From positions 79,899,001 to 79,963,000 of the forward strand of contig CM058232.1 of assembly GCA_030180135.1 (NCBI GenBank): a DNA stretch of 64,000 nt, given 5' to 3'. The notes beneath the pieces were generated by a model. It was not told where the DNA came from. It saw nothing but the letters and a program-made list of their open reading frames with translations, and made no database searches. The position numbers and the translations under genes are program-made. Shown here one piece after another: positions 34,327 through 46,046 of this stretch; the stretch's first letter is position 1; each line of letters starts with the position of its first letter. This DNA is from Orychophragmus violaceus. Its lineage: Eukaryota > Streptophyta > Magnoliopsida > Brassicales > Brassicaceae.

Positions 34327-34975
34327 TGTTGGGAATGTCCTGAAATCTACCGTACTATCTCTAGAAAGTATGATAAGTGTCGAGATCAGACATAAGTCAT
34401 AAATACTGGGTGATCATGATGACTTGCTAGAGTCCGCTCTTGATCTATAAGTTTAGGACTTATTACCAGTATTGTATGATCCCAAAGGGTCACACACCAT
34501 AGCTAACGGGAAAGTTAACAAGGAATTAATACGGTAAGATGCAAGGCATTTACTGTATTTGAACAGAGAATTGGGCCAGACAAAATACAGTCTTTTGTCT
34601 GGTTTGGGCCTTGGGCCCAAAATCCCAATAGTCCATTAGTTTAATTACTTGGGCCCATATAAGGATGAGAAAAGGCGCAGGAAGCCCTAATGCTTCTTGC
34701 TCTGCGATTTCTGAGCCTGAGCCGTCCTCTCTCTCTCTGTTGATTCCAGCTTGGTCTAGCAGCCTGATCCAGTAGCTTGTAAGCGTGTGGATACCTAGGA
34801 GGAGCCGGTTTCTATCAGCTCTTGCAGATCTCTTCATTCCTTTGATCAATCCGCTGCAATCACAAGGTAATGAATCTGATCTGTTTATGATTCATCTGCA
34901 AATCACCTAGATCCTAGATGATTATGTGCTAGGATGTAACCTGACAATTACACCATGAACACTCATAATCCTACA
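34327..34975 (+). repeat. Copia 5' LTR
   Basis: 649 bp, TG...CA ends, with a TATA-like catataagg near 34656. It is nearly identical to the 3' LTR. Confidence 0.95.
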
Positions 34976-34976
34976 G

Positions 34977-34989
34977 TGGTATCAGAGCC
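34977..34989 (+). other. Copia primer-binding site
   Basis: TGGTATCAGAGCC, one base after the LTR, is complementary to the 3' end of initiator tRNA-Met, the standard primer of plant copia elements. Confidence 0.9.
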
Positions 34990-36410
34990 TAGGTCGTTAG
35001 GTTTTTGCTGTTTGGATCATATTTAGGTTGTTTTAATGTTAAGAATCGAATTTGGCTTAAGAAATTTGATTAGAACTTATAAAACCCTAATATGAAATCG
35101 CTTGATAACATTGCTTGGTATGAATCGATTTGTTTGCTTGTGAATGTTAAGAATCGATTGTTTAATTAGAATAAGGACAAAATCGTTTTGTTCATTATTG
35201 ATCGTAATCACAAGGTTGAAAGCGTTTTTGTCTTATTTGAATGTCTTAATCGATACAAAGCAATCGGTTTTTGTCTTATGTGAATGTCAATCACATGTTA
35301 ACCTTGTTGTATGATCAATCGTGTTTGACTTTGCTTTGTTTCAATCATAAGAGAATCGATTTGATAGGTTTGTCAATGTTCAAATCGTTTTGTCTTTAGT
35401 GAATGTGATAATCAATTGTTGATTTTGTTTGATAATCATAAGAATTGTTTTTGTCCATAAGTTAATGTCATGAGACGAATTGAAATGTCAAAAGCAATTA
35501 TTGAATTTTGATTGCTTGAATCGATTGTTGATTTACGATTTGTAAAAGATCATGATTTTGTCTTTAGCTAAAAGACAAAATTGTTTCAAAGCTTTGAATA
35601 ATTATGGTTTAAGCGGTTAACCCAAATCGCGGTTTGCTGGAAATTATTTAATACAATTGGTATTATTTAATTTCTGGTTAAACCGGATTTAAATTCAAAA
35701 TTGAATTTTAACCTAAACCGAAGGCTGGTCTAAGTTTGATTTGGTTGGACCAAATAATTTAGAGCTGGTCTGGTTTAGTAAATAACCAGTTGGATTTAGT
35801 AGTTAATTTGGTCTCAGACCAGAATTAATGAACCGACTCGGTTATGTCAAATTATTGGGCCAATTGGAATTCTGTGGTCTTGGGCCAAGAATTGGGCCTA
35901 TAATTTGTGACCCAACCGAAAACTTTAATAAAATATTAAATTAGAAATTTCTATTTTTAGTATATTTCTAAATTTAGAAAGTTTCTAAAATAAGTAAGTT
36001 TCCCAAAATAGTAATCTTCTATTTTTGGAAAGAAAACCTAAAATCCTCAAAACCAATATCAAGCTTGGATGTCTTGCCCAATCTTGTCAGCTACTTAACG
36101 CTTATTCACTTACAGATATGGCTTACAGTGTGAGGTGTCTGTTTTTGCGTAAGTAAAGTAGTATATAGTCACTAATTTCATTGGGAGTCCCAGACTTTAG
36201 TGATTATTTGGCTGTAAGAGATTGGTTTCCTTGACTGGGCCATCGAGAGTCCCGGGCCTTGAGACATCTGGTGTATTGGGCCTTGGGCCCAATTCACAAC
36301 CGAGAGTTATTGGATATAACTAGTTGTGTGTATGCTTACCAAGTAAAGCTACTTCTGGGTGACGGCCAGTGGCCCACTTTGGATTTAGCTGAACATGGGT
36401 CTCGGAATCA
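34990..36410 (+). other. Copia 5' leader, non-coding
   Basis: About 1.4 kb of AT-rich leader with repeated words (aatcg, tgtctt, tgaatgt) and no ORF. It probably includes the lost beginning of gag. Confidence 0.5.
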
Positions 36411-37145
36411 TTGCATTCCTATGAGGTTAAACCAAAGAGATATGATGCTTGGAATAAGCATTATAATGATGCGGTAGATGTGCGTGGTCTGATATTGGCT
36501 ACCATGGACTCAGATTTGCTGAAGCAATATGAGAACATGGAGTCGCCAATAGAGATGATCAGCAGCCTGAAATTGAAATTTCAGGAGCAGGTAAGAGTGG
36601 AGAGATACCAGTTGGTTAAGTCTCTCACTAGCTGCAAGCTACCAAATGATCATCCAGTAAGTCCTCATGTCAGTAAAATGATGGGTTACATTGATAACCT
36701 GAGGAAACTGGATTATCCAGTTAGCCAAGAATTGGTAACTGAGATCATTCTGCAGTCACTGCCGTCAAGCTATGATAAGTTCAGAAGGAACTATATCAAG
36801 AAAGGCTTAACGAAGACGCTGACTGAACTGCATGATATGCTCAAGACAGTTGAGCCAAACGTTAAGAGTACCCTGTATAATCTCATAATGGAGACGGGTA
36901 GGTTTTCTAAACCTAATGCTGACAAGGGTGAAGACAAAGTTGTCCAGATTTTGAATCATGGCAAGCGTGTGTCTTCTGAGCCCGAGTCAGATACCTCTTA
37001 CGTTGGTAAGTGCTGCTACTGTAAAGAAACTGGGCATTGGAAGAGAGATTGCATTAAATTCATGGAAGATTATGAGGAGTTGAAGTTGATGTATGAGACT
37101 ACTTCCTCAGGTATTCATGTTATTACTTCAAGTTCTACCTTATAG
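36411..37145 (+). pseudogene. Copia gag remnant with CCHC zinc knuckle
   Basis: Gag packages the element RNA. The open frame shows LILATMDSDLLKQYENMESP, then a UBN2-type gag core (RYQLVKSLTSCKLPN, MMGYIDNLRKLDYPV, ILQSLPSSYDKFRRNY). Near residue 205 it has the zinc knuckle CCYCKETGHWKRDC. The first clear ATG (36504) lies inside the conserved region, so the N terminus is missing. A stop at 37143 ends it just before the protease motif. Confidence 0.85.
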
Positions 37146-39660
37146 GTATTGGATACTGGTTGTGGCACTGATATTTGTTATAATATGCAGAGCCTAAGCA
37201 ACAGTAGAACGTTGAAGGAAGGACAAGTGGAACTGCATGTCTGGAAGGAGCTATGGATGCTGCCTCAGCCGTAGGGTTTTCACTTGTAGATGCCTTTGAG
37301 GCTTGGTTTTGTATTAAGTAATTGCTACAATGTACCTGCTTTAAGCAGAGTTGTCTTTCATTTTCTTGTAAGAATTTGAATGTTTTTCATTTTGATAAAA
37401 GACAAGTTTTGTTCTTTTGATCTCAATGAAATATTAATTGTAGCACCCTATTCAAGGAATGAGTTTTATATCTTAAACCAAAGAGTGCCTAAATGTAACA
37501 TAAATACCGAATTGGTTTAAATCTGATGAATTAAACCTAATTTTTCTTGGCGTAAATGTTTTGGTCACATAGAGTGAGTCGGATTCAGAAATCCCATAGT
37601 TATGGACTTTTGGGCTCATTTGATTGGATATCTTATGAGACTTGAATTCTGCTTACTGGACCAAAAGACAAATGGCCCATCTTAGCCGAGCTAGAGAAAG
37701 GCCCAAAGGCTTATTGGACATTGAACATACTCATGTATGTGGCCCGATGAGCAGTAATGCCAGAGAAAATTTCCTGTACTTCATTGTCTCTACTGATTAC
37801 TTCAGTGAGTATGACTGTGTTCATTTGATGAGACACAAGTCGGAATTCTTTGAAATGGTCGAAAGAGTTCCAGAATGAGGTATAGAATCTGAGTGACAGA
37901 AGTATTGAGACTCTGGATTAGATCACGAGTGAGAATACTTAAGTCATTGATGGTGTGATCATCTGAATGAGTGTGAAGTCGTTTCACAGCTCATTTCTCC
38001 TAAAAACCTGGAGGTGTTTCTGTGAGAAAGAATCAGATCTTATTAGAAATGATTAAAGATGAGTCACACGAATCTTCCATGATATTCTTTAAGAATAACG
38101 CTCTAGAAATATCTAAGTTTACGCTGAAATAGTTCCACCAATATCAGTTGAAAGACACCACATAAATGTGGACTGGAAATGATCCAAATTCGTCTTTACT
38201 GAGTATTTGTAGTTGTGCTACTTCGCTGGTTGTCCTAGGGAAACCAAGGCTTGTTACTTTTTACGTCCATTCCGAAAACGAAGTTAGGTTGTTCGGAATT
38301 CTGTTTTCTAAAAGGAAAGTTACTTTCCAAGAAGAACAGTGGGAGTAAAAGTATAACTCGAAGAAATTCGAGATATACAGGAGGCTGCTCAACCTGTTGA
38401 GGGAGAACAGCGGATGGATTTACAGATTTCTGTAGAATCTACACCTGTAGAGCCTGAAGTTCGCAGATCTGAATGAATCCGTCACTAATCCGAGAGTGAT
38501 TTCTCGTGATTAGTTGACATGATCTGATGATCATTGAAAGTGACGAACCTGCGAAATTCACAGAAGCGAAAGTGAGCCCGGACTCCGAAAAATTACACTG
38601 TGTGTAAGTTAGCTTCATCGATCCATTCATGGATGGAAGCAAACATATCGGAGTTGGAATCTTCGTTCTGTTGAAGTAGTCAAGGTTTTGACTTGAACAG
38701 GAACGAAGTGGAACTGTGCGTTTACTAATAGATAAGTGGGAGCGATGTTGCATTTCTCAGAGTGTATGTCGATGACATACTGATTCTCGGAAATAACGTC
38801 CCAATACTGCAGTCGGTAAAGGACTGGCTTGGGAGTTGGTTTTATGATTGACATGGGTAAAGCCACGTATGTTCTTGGATTTTGGATCTAAAGATAGAGA
38901 TCCAAAAGAGCTGATAGGACAAAGTCAGGATTCTTATATTGACAATGTCCTACACGTTTTCAGCATTCCAAGAAGGGTTTTATGCCAATGTCACATGGCA
39001 TTACGTTAAGCAAGATACAGTGTCCTACGATATCTGCTGAGCTTGAATGCATGGATGAGATTCCATATGCGTCGGCAATTGGATCTATCATGTATGCCAT
39101 GACATGTGTTTGTTTTGATGTTGCTTTAATGTTAAGCAAGACAAGTAAAGACCAGTCAAATCCAGCAAAGAATCACTGGATAGACGTAATGATTATCCTC
39201 AAGTATTTGGAAAATACTTAGGATAAATTCTTGATTTACGGAGAAAGTGAGGTGCTACAAGTCGGTAGAGTCTGAAAGGCAAGTTTCCAACAGACAAAGA
39301 TGATTTCCGGTCACAGTCCGGTTATATCTTGTGTCTGTCTGGCGGTGCAAGGCACTGTTGCTGACTCCATGACTTAAGCTGAACATTTCGCAGCTTGGAT
39401 AGCGGCGAAAGAGGTTGTTTGGAAAGAAGAGTTCATCACTGAACTTGATGTGATTCCCAGCATAGATGAGACTAGCTGCACATCAGAGGTCCAAACACCT
39501 TGAGGGTAGGTATAACCTATTCTGTGAGATAAATGACAGAGGTGTTAAGTAGATCAGCAAGTTTCAACGAATGAGAACGTTGATAATCTATTAACGAAGC
39601 CACTCCTTAGGCCTAAGCACGAGTCGCGGACTGTAGCTGTAGGATAAGTGAAATTAAGAT
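37146..39660 (+). pseudogene. Copia pol remnants (protease, integrase, RT, RNase H)
   Basis: Only islands remain. A protease-like VLDTGCGTDICYNM lies at 37146-37190. An integrase piece (HTHVCGPMSSNARENFLYFI) lies at 37722-37860. The reverse transcriptase box YVDDILILGNN is near 38765. The RNase H-adjacent YASAIGSIMYAMTC lies near 39066-39110. They are in different frames, with stops and large deletions between them. The enzyme set cannot have supported the recent transposition implied by the near-identical LTRs. Confidence 0.8.
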
Positions 39661-40501
39661 GTAGTCTTAATTTCAGTGGGAGTTTGTAAAGGGCTTTATT
39701 TAGTTGTTTTGAAAGGTTCATGTAAACATAATATTTTATGTTTATGAAATTTATGATTTCTGGATTATTTTAACTGTGATATAAATAATCGTTCCAAAAT
39801 GATTCATGTCATTGTATATGGGCCATCGAAGTACATGAGTAGACTTGATCCTGAAACCCCATATTTAACGAAATGACATAAATCATAGTGTCCATAGTCG
39901 AAGGTTGTTGAAATTGGAACACCAACAACCACTTGAGACTAGATTGTGTTGAGACTTATGACCAAGTTTCGAGGGGTCATAGATGCGCGGCATCAAAGTC
40001 GACACATAGGTATATGTAGGGGAGCATATGACCGGACATGGCCCGCTGATGAGAACTCTACAAGATATTAATATCTGTGTCATAAGAGGTTCTCATATAC
40101 GACTATAGAGTATAGTCCTTAGACCTGAGTTCGCATGCATGTGGCTGCACATGGAGTGATGCGCTTTGATCATTGTCTAACGCTGTTTCGTAACTGGGAG
40201 CTATAAGGACCTTGGTTGGGTGTATTATAAAGTGTGTAGTTCATAGTGATGGAACAAGATGGGATTTGTCCCTGCCGTTTAACGGAGGTAATATCTCTAG
40301 GCCAATCGGAGACTTGATAGCTGGTAAGAGAGTGGCCACTCCCAAACGGACTTGCCCAAGTCGTTTGCATTGTCAGTATCAAATCTGTTCCGATAAACAT
40401 GGTCTGGCTATATAAGGATGACACGCATCTTGCCTTATGCCAGATTGAGATATTGAGACAAAAGGATTAGGGAATGTAGGATTCCAGTACAAGTGGGAGA
40501 T
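39661..40501 (+). other. Copia 3' untranslated region
   Basis: No coding signal. It ends with gtacaagtgggagat|TGTTGG, where the purine-rich aagtgggagat is the expected polypurine tract for plus-strand priming. Confidence 0.75.
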
Positions 40502-41150
40502 TGTTGGGAATGTCCTGAAATCTACCTTACTATCTCTAGAAAGTATGATAAGTGTCGAGATCAGACATAAGTCATAAATACTGGGTGATCATGATGACTT
40601 GCTAGAGTCCGCTCTTGATCTATAAGTTTAGGACTTATTACCAGTATTGTATGATCCCAAAGGGTCACACACCATAGCTAACGGGAAAGTTAACAAGGAA
40701 TTAATACGGTAAGATGCAAGGCATTTACTGTATTTGAACAGAGAATTGGGCCAGACAAAATACAGTCTTTTGTCTGGTTTGGGCCTTGGGCCCAAAATCC
40801 CAATAGGCCATTAGTTTAATTACTTGGGCCCATATAAGGATGAGAAAAGGCGCAGGAAGCCCTAATGCTTCTTGCTCTGCGATTTCTGAGCCTGAGCCGT
40901 CCTCTCTCTCTCTGTTGATTCCAGCTTGGTCTAGCAGCCTGATCCAGTAGCTTGTAAGCGTGTGGATACTTAGGAGGAGCCGGTTTCTATCAGCTCTTGC
41001 AGATCTCTTCATTCCTTTGATCAATCCGCTGCAATCACAAGGTAATGAATCTGATCTGTTTATGATTCATCTGCAAATCACCTAGATCCTAGATGATTAT
41101 GTGCTAGGATGTAACCTGACAATTACACCATGAACACTCATAATCCTACA
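40502..41150 (+). repeat. Copia 3' LTR
   Basis: 649 bp, differing from the 5' LTR at about three positions, followed by the tatat target duplication. Confidence 0.95.
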
Positions 41151-41193
41151 TATATGTGGAATCGGAAATCGAAGAAGTAGATAACTTTAAAAG

Positions 41194-41680
41194 TCAGTAG
41201 AGTAAATGACTCATATCTGTTAATTTGGTTTCAAGGTCTTCAATCTTTGAAAGGAGAAAGTCGACCCTATCAATTAAACCTGCCATTTGAGATTTGTTTG
41301 ATTCTTCTTTCAGGCGAGCCTCAACTTTAAGCTTTTCAATTTCTTCAGTAACTGCGTCGTCCCACCACTTTTTGAATGCACATCCATGACCTGGACCCTA
41401 CGAATGAGAAGGTAGACGGTTTATAATGGGTAAAAAGAAAATATAGAAATGCATTAGCACTATGGAATTTAGTAAAAAGTTATACATCCGATAGATCGTA
41501 AAGACATGTATAGAAGCGCCTTCCTTTACTCTCAGGTAATGTAGAGGTCGTTATGAACAAGGAAGCCTTGCAATCGTAGCTCGTAGGAATACCTAATTGA
41601 TGAGTGGTTTGAATAACTGGCCTTATACCGGAGACAGGCTGTCCCCATTTGTAGCTAATTTTGTTAGTTGTATCACTCAT
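41194..41680 (-). CDS. GRF zinc-finger protein gene of the MULE (two exons)
   Basis: Exon 1 runs from the ATG at 41680 to 41486 and exon 2 from 41397 to the stop at 41194, joined by a GT-AG intron (41485-41398). The join is in phase and reconstitutes a GRF-type zinc finger: IPTSYDCKASLFITTST, RRFYTC, then GPGHGCAFKKWW. GRF fingers bind single-stranded nucleic acid or structured DNA in other proteins. One expected Cys position reads Tyr (SYDC). A predicted coiled coil follows (EEIEKLKVEARLKEESNKSQ, FLLSKIEDLETKL). At about 132 residues the protein is typical of small plant GRF proteins, which are often transposon-associated. It may be an element-encoded nucleic-acid binder (inference). Confidence 0.75.
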
Positions 41681-42514
41681 ACTGTAAGAAGGAAACCAAA
41701 AGATGGGGAAACGGAGTAGGTTGAGTGGTGATTTTCTTCTTTGGGTAGACTACTTATAGCAAGAATAGAATTGTTGGACTGAGAAAACAAAAATAAAGAG
41801 TTAAAGTGAACGTTAAAAAGATTGGCTACAGTGTTTCTATTTAACAAGTACTAATTGGATGGATAGATGGGTAAAAAAGGATGTTAGTTGTCTTATACAC
41901 GGATAGTGAAATAGAGAATACGTCTATCCATGTAGATGGTTGGGGCTGCGATGCGTACCGATCTGCAGGGTAATGGTTCATCAAAAGTCGGAACAGTAGA
42001 AACAGAAGCGAAACTCATTTTGTGAAAAGTTGTTAATACGTAATAGGGGATCTCAGTGGTATAACTCGTGTGGTAGGAGGTCTAAAGTATTCTGAAACAT
42101 GTTCAATATATAAGGAAAGTGATGTAGCTACGAAAATTAAATAAAAAGAACCATCCACGACAGGTATGTAAAATGGATAATTTGAAAGGAACCGAAAGAA
42201 GTAAGTAAGTAAGTATGCGTAAATCAAGTATAGTTGAAGCTAATTTTAATATACTTAGATTTCGGTCAAAAGAAAAAGTTTTCGCCGCCTGCTTAGTAAA
42301 TCGTAGTAGTAGCTTTATGGGGGGAAAACAAAACCCACATCAATAGTTTCAAAAATAGTCAACATCAAGTCAAATCAAAACGAAGTAATGCAACAGGTAT
42401 CCATCGAAAATGATGGACAGCTAAACAATAAAAGGTGCCATCCAAGATGAAGAGAGTTTTAAGTAGCCATTCTTAATAAAACAAAATACATGGCTCGTTA
42501 TAAAGAGTTTGTTA
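41681..42514. promoter_or_regulatory. MULE non-coding spacer between GRF and transposase genes
   Basis: 0.83 kb with no gene. Four TGGATA/TATCCA words occur (near 41861, 41925, 42174, 42398). The left part would be the GRF promoter, the right part the transposase 3' flank. Confidence 0.45.
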
Positions 42515-45500
42515 TTAGGTTTTGCAAGTAGCACGGTTGTGATTAACTCCTCCGCATTTGGAACATCGATTTGGGGTTGATCGAGGGGTTTTCTCCTTCT
42601 GAAAACAATATTGCAGAGATAAAAATTAGAAAATTATAAAGAGTAAATGTATATAAACATCAAAGGGTAAGGGTATTGCCTGGTATTCGCCGATGGATGG
42701 ATACCTTCCTTCCTTAGGTCTACCAGAGGGTCTGTAAACGTCTGGTGGATAAAGGTACCAGTTGCGAACATCAGCTGGTATATCGATGTCGTTAAGATTC
42801 CCACCTGGGTTGACCACTCCTTCATAAGTCGCCCTCCAAGTGGATGTCTTATAATGAGAATCGCATAGAGACGCGTATGATACGTCATGACTGTCCGCGG
42901 CTATTAAGGCGTGGCCGCATGGGATTTTAAGCTTGTCAAATAACCTGCATGTGCACCGCTTGTCCTCCAGAAGAACATGAAACGATTCCCCCCCAAACTG
43001 GCCGACAATTTCGAAATTCCAGTTCGTAACACTAGCTATCTTAGAACCGTGGACTGACTGCATATGTTCATCCATTAGCTTATCAACCTCGATGGAAACT
43101 TCATCTTTGTGTGCCGCTGATTTCTTTCGTCTACAACTGAACCACCTAGTCAACATAGACCGTATACACTTGACAAGATCTACAATAGGTTTGCTCCTAC
43201 CATCAAGTAGAGCTTTGTTCAATGTCTCGGCTATATTGCTTGTCATAAGATTGTAACGTTCACCTTTGAAATATGCTCTGGTCGAGTGTCCAACGCCTAT
43301 ATTGTCAAGATACTTTGCGCATTCTGCATTGTTGTTGCGTATACGATTGTATGTTTCACGGTAGGTACCAATCATGTATGAATTCCCAGCCAAATTGACC
43401 CGTTGCGCGAGCCCTGCAGATTTAAACCTTGCTTTAACATTCCTTTGGACGTGCTCAAGACATGCTCCATGGTGAGATCGCGGGAAAATCCTACCTTTTG
43501 CTTTGTATATTGACTGGCATCTGTCAAAGATAAAGGTTAATGTGGGGCTGTCAGCAATAATCTTTTCAAGCTTGAAAAAGAAATACGTCCAGGACTCCTC
43601 ATTCTCTTTGTCCACGATACAGAACGCCAGTGGAAAGACTTGGAAATTTGCATCCTGTCCACTTGCAGTAAGCAGAACCCCCCCCCCCCGTATCTACCAC
43701 TCAAATGTGTACCATCCACTATAATCATTCTGCGAACCTTCGCAAAACCTTTAATGGATGCGCCAAATGCTAAGAACAGATAGAGGAACCGCTCGCAGCC
43801 TAATGCGTCTACCTCGGTTTCGAGATCAGCAATCGGTCCAGGGTAAGCGAGTTTTAGCATATGTAAAAACTCTGGCAACTTCCTATACGATCCATCATCT
43901 CTACCTCGTAGCATCCTGAGTGCCTTCGACCGTGCGCGCCAACACTTGTTATAAGATATATCGATACGCAGTTCCTTCATCAATAAGGCTTTGAGTCCAG
44001 TTGGTTTCAGACCAGATGCGGGATCTGAATATTTATCTTTGAAAACAGTGGCAATGACCTTTGTCGTCCCAAGTTTCCGGTACTTATTCCTAGTATCAGT
44101 ACAGCAAGAGTGATGTAACTCTGCCTTGCGTACCTCCCAAAAGCATGTGTCCTTTGACTCATGAACCATAACACGCCAGTTGCAACTATTATCCGGGAAA
44201 TGGATAACAACCTTGTGAAGAGTGGACACAAGTTTTATGTAATGAAACTTGTTCCTTATGGCATGGATTGCTAACCATACCAAACAATCGTCTTTGCTCT
44301 TGAATAGTTTACCCTTGTAAAGATCATCACCCATTGAGTCTAAATCTAAGTCAGGGACGAGATCTCGTTGATAAGTGTTGTCATCCACCAATGGCGGGAT
44401 ATCAGCTGGTTCTTTGTCGGTAGGGTATGAAGTGCCACCAGATTCAGTACCGCGCCACCTAAACACGTATTCTTGCTGTACAGGATGGGATTCAACAGGC
44501 TTACGTTTCGATGTATTACCTACTCCAACGGGGATTTCAGACATCACATCCAGGGCGTTGGAGCCTCCATACTCATCATCGATGAGGTTGGACCAAAACT
44601 CACGATCCACATTGCCAACATCCACTGGTACCTCGTCTGACGATCCATTCTCATCACTATCAGGCGTACAGTTATCTTCTTCACCTCCTACTGCCATATC
44701 AGAATGGTCAGGCACCGGGTGATTAACAGTTGCGATATCGGTGGATACATCTTCTTGGCTATCTAACAAATTGAAACTGAATGGGGCCCTCTTGTCTGGA
44801 GCGTGCTCAACAGAACTATCCACTAATGCAGTGGGATTTGGGGGGGTTGGGGAGCGTTATTTTATTTCTCCCGCAGTCATTGGAGACATTCTCTTTCATA
44901 CCAGAAACGTAATTAACTTCTATATCCACTAAATCGTCGCTAGGTGGAATGTTTGGTAGCGCTTTTGTTATTATATTCTCGTTGGGGAGGCCATCTTCTT
45001 GACTATCGCTGTCCAATAATTCAAAGCTGAATGGTGGCTTGTTGTTTCTCAAACGTTTCTCACTTCTGTCCGTTAAATCAGCGTTGGATGGATACTCTGA
45101 AACCGAAGACAAATAAAGTTGTTAAATGGGAATTTTATCGGGATCGAAGTTATCAGAAAACAAGGAATGACCTTACCACATTGAACCGGTGAATCGTTTC
45201 GAGAATTTGAAACCTTATCAACAAATTCTTGTTTAACGAATGGCCTTACACATGGAACTATTAATCCATCAGAACGTTTGACTGGAGGTGAACATGAACG
45301 AAACATCAAGTCAAGCGCTTCAACAGTGTCATCGTCGAGCATGACATGAGAGTCTCTGCTACCACAGGGAGTTGCATCACCAAATAGTTTCCTAGGAGTT
45401 ATGGACCCCACTCGGTGAACTAACTTGGAAGCCTTTTTCTTTACAGAGTCGCCTTCTTTCCTAACTATTTTACCCAGTGACAAAAATAGCTTCGTTGACC

Positions 45501-45822
45501 GGTCAGATGACAGTATATCTAGAAAACAGGAAAGCCCGAAATCTGTTGTGACGATGATAGGCGGCGAGCTATCATTGCAAACAGAGGACAAGGTAAGAGA
45601 AGGCGTGTAACTGAGCTTTAACTTCGAAGCACATTCCAAACCAAACTCGGCCATAACAGCGGCGACGACCTCTTTCATCTTCATGCTCATGTTCATTGGG
45701 ACGACCCGAGAGACCCTTTCCATGTCCACGATGAATTTCCATTCTCCGTCGCCGGTGACGAGCCAAGAGCCACAAACCACAACACATTTCATATTTTCGT
45801 TTGGATAAGCTTCGGTATCCAT
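42515..45822 (-). pseudogene. MULE transposase (mudrA/vanA type), near-complete, two homopolymer frameshifts
   Basis: The model has exon 1 45822-45177, exon 2 45096-42680 and exon 3 42598-42515, about 1,050 residues. Domains in order are an N-terminal domain (exon 1), acidic repeats, and a DNA-binding region (FKSKDDCLVWLAIHAIRNKF). The MULE transposase core follows (IIVDGTHLSGRYGG, FIFDRCQSI, ACLEHVQRN). A SWIM zinc finger (CTCRLFDKLKIPCGHAL), YRPSGRPKEGRYPS and a terminal zinc knuckle (CSKCGGVNHNRATC) complete it. The first intron is GT-AG. The second has a GC donor (42679-42678) and keeps phase exactly. Two frame changes occur, at a C7/G7 run near 44848 and a 12-base C/G run at 43678-43689. 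Otherwise the frame is open, so errors or very recent damage are both possible. Confidence 0.88.
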
Positions 45823-46046
45823 GAGTTGGGAGCAAATATATCAAAAATTCTAAATAGGTCCGACATATATTCATATTGTACAATGTGTATGAATTACTTA
45901 GTTAAGTTAAAACTAGTTCACAACAAACTAAATTAGAAGCAAATGAATAACTAATAAGAGTAAATAGTTAGATGAACTAAGTAATTAGATTGGTAAATTG
46001 ACTGTAAAAGGGAGGGTAAAATAGATATTTTAACTTACTAAAAGAC
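45823..46046. promoter_or_regulatory. Transposase upstream region inside the MULE
   Basis: About 220 bp between the transposase ATG and the right TIR. In MULEs the terminal region normally serves as promoter. It is AT-rich with no distinctive motif found. Confidence 0.35.

Larger units (their letters stand above)
34327..41150 (+). mobile_element. Ty1/copia LTR retrotransposon, internally decayed
   Basis: The two LTRs are both 649 bp (34327-34975 and 40502-41150), begin TGTTGGGAATG and end AATCCTACA. The flanking tatat (34322-34326 and 41151-41155) is an exact 5-bp target duplication. A tRNA-Met-type primer site follows the left LTR. The gag and pol remnants are in copia order (gag, protease, integrase, RT/RNase H). 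By eye the LTRs differ at three positions only (34352, and two more marked by coding-shadow differences near 34630 and 34788), while the interior is full of stops and deletions. Confidence 0.95.

Noticed and set aside
34550..34849. 99-codon ORF in the copia LTR, repeated at 40725-41024
   Set aside because: It is antisense within the LTR and duplicated only because LTRs are duplicated; it has no motif.
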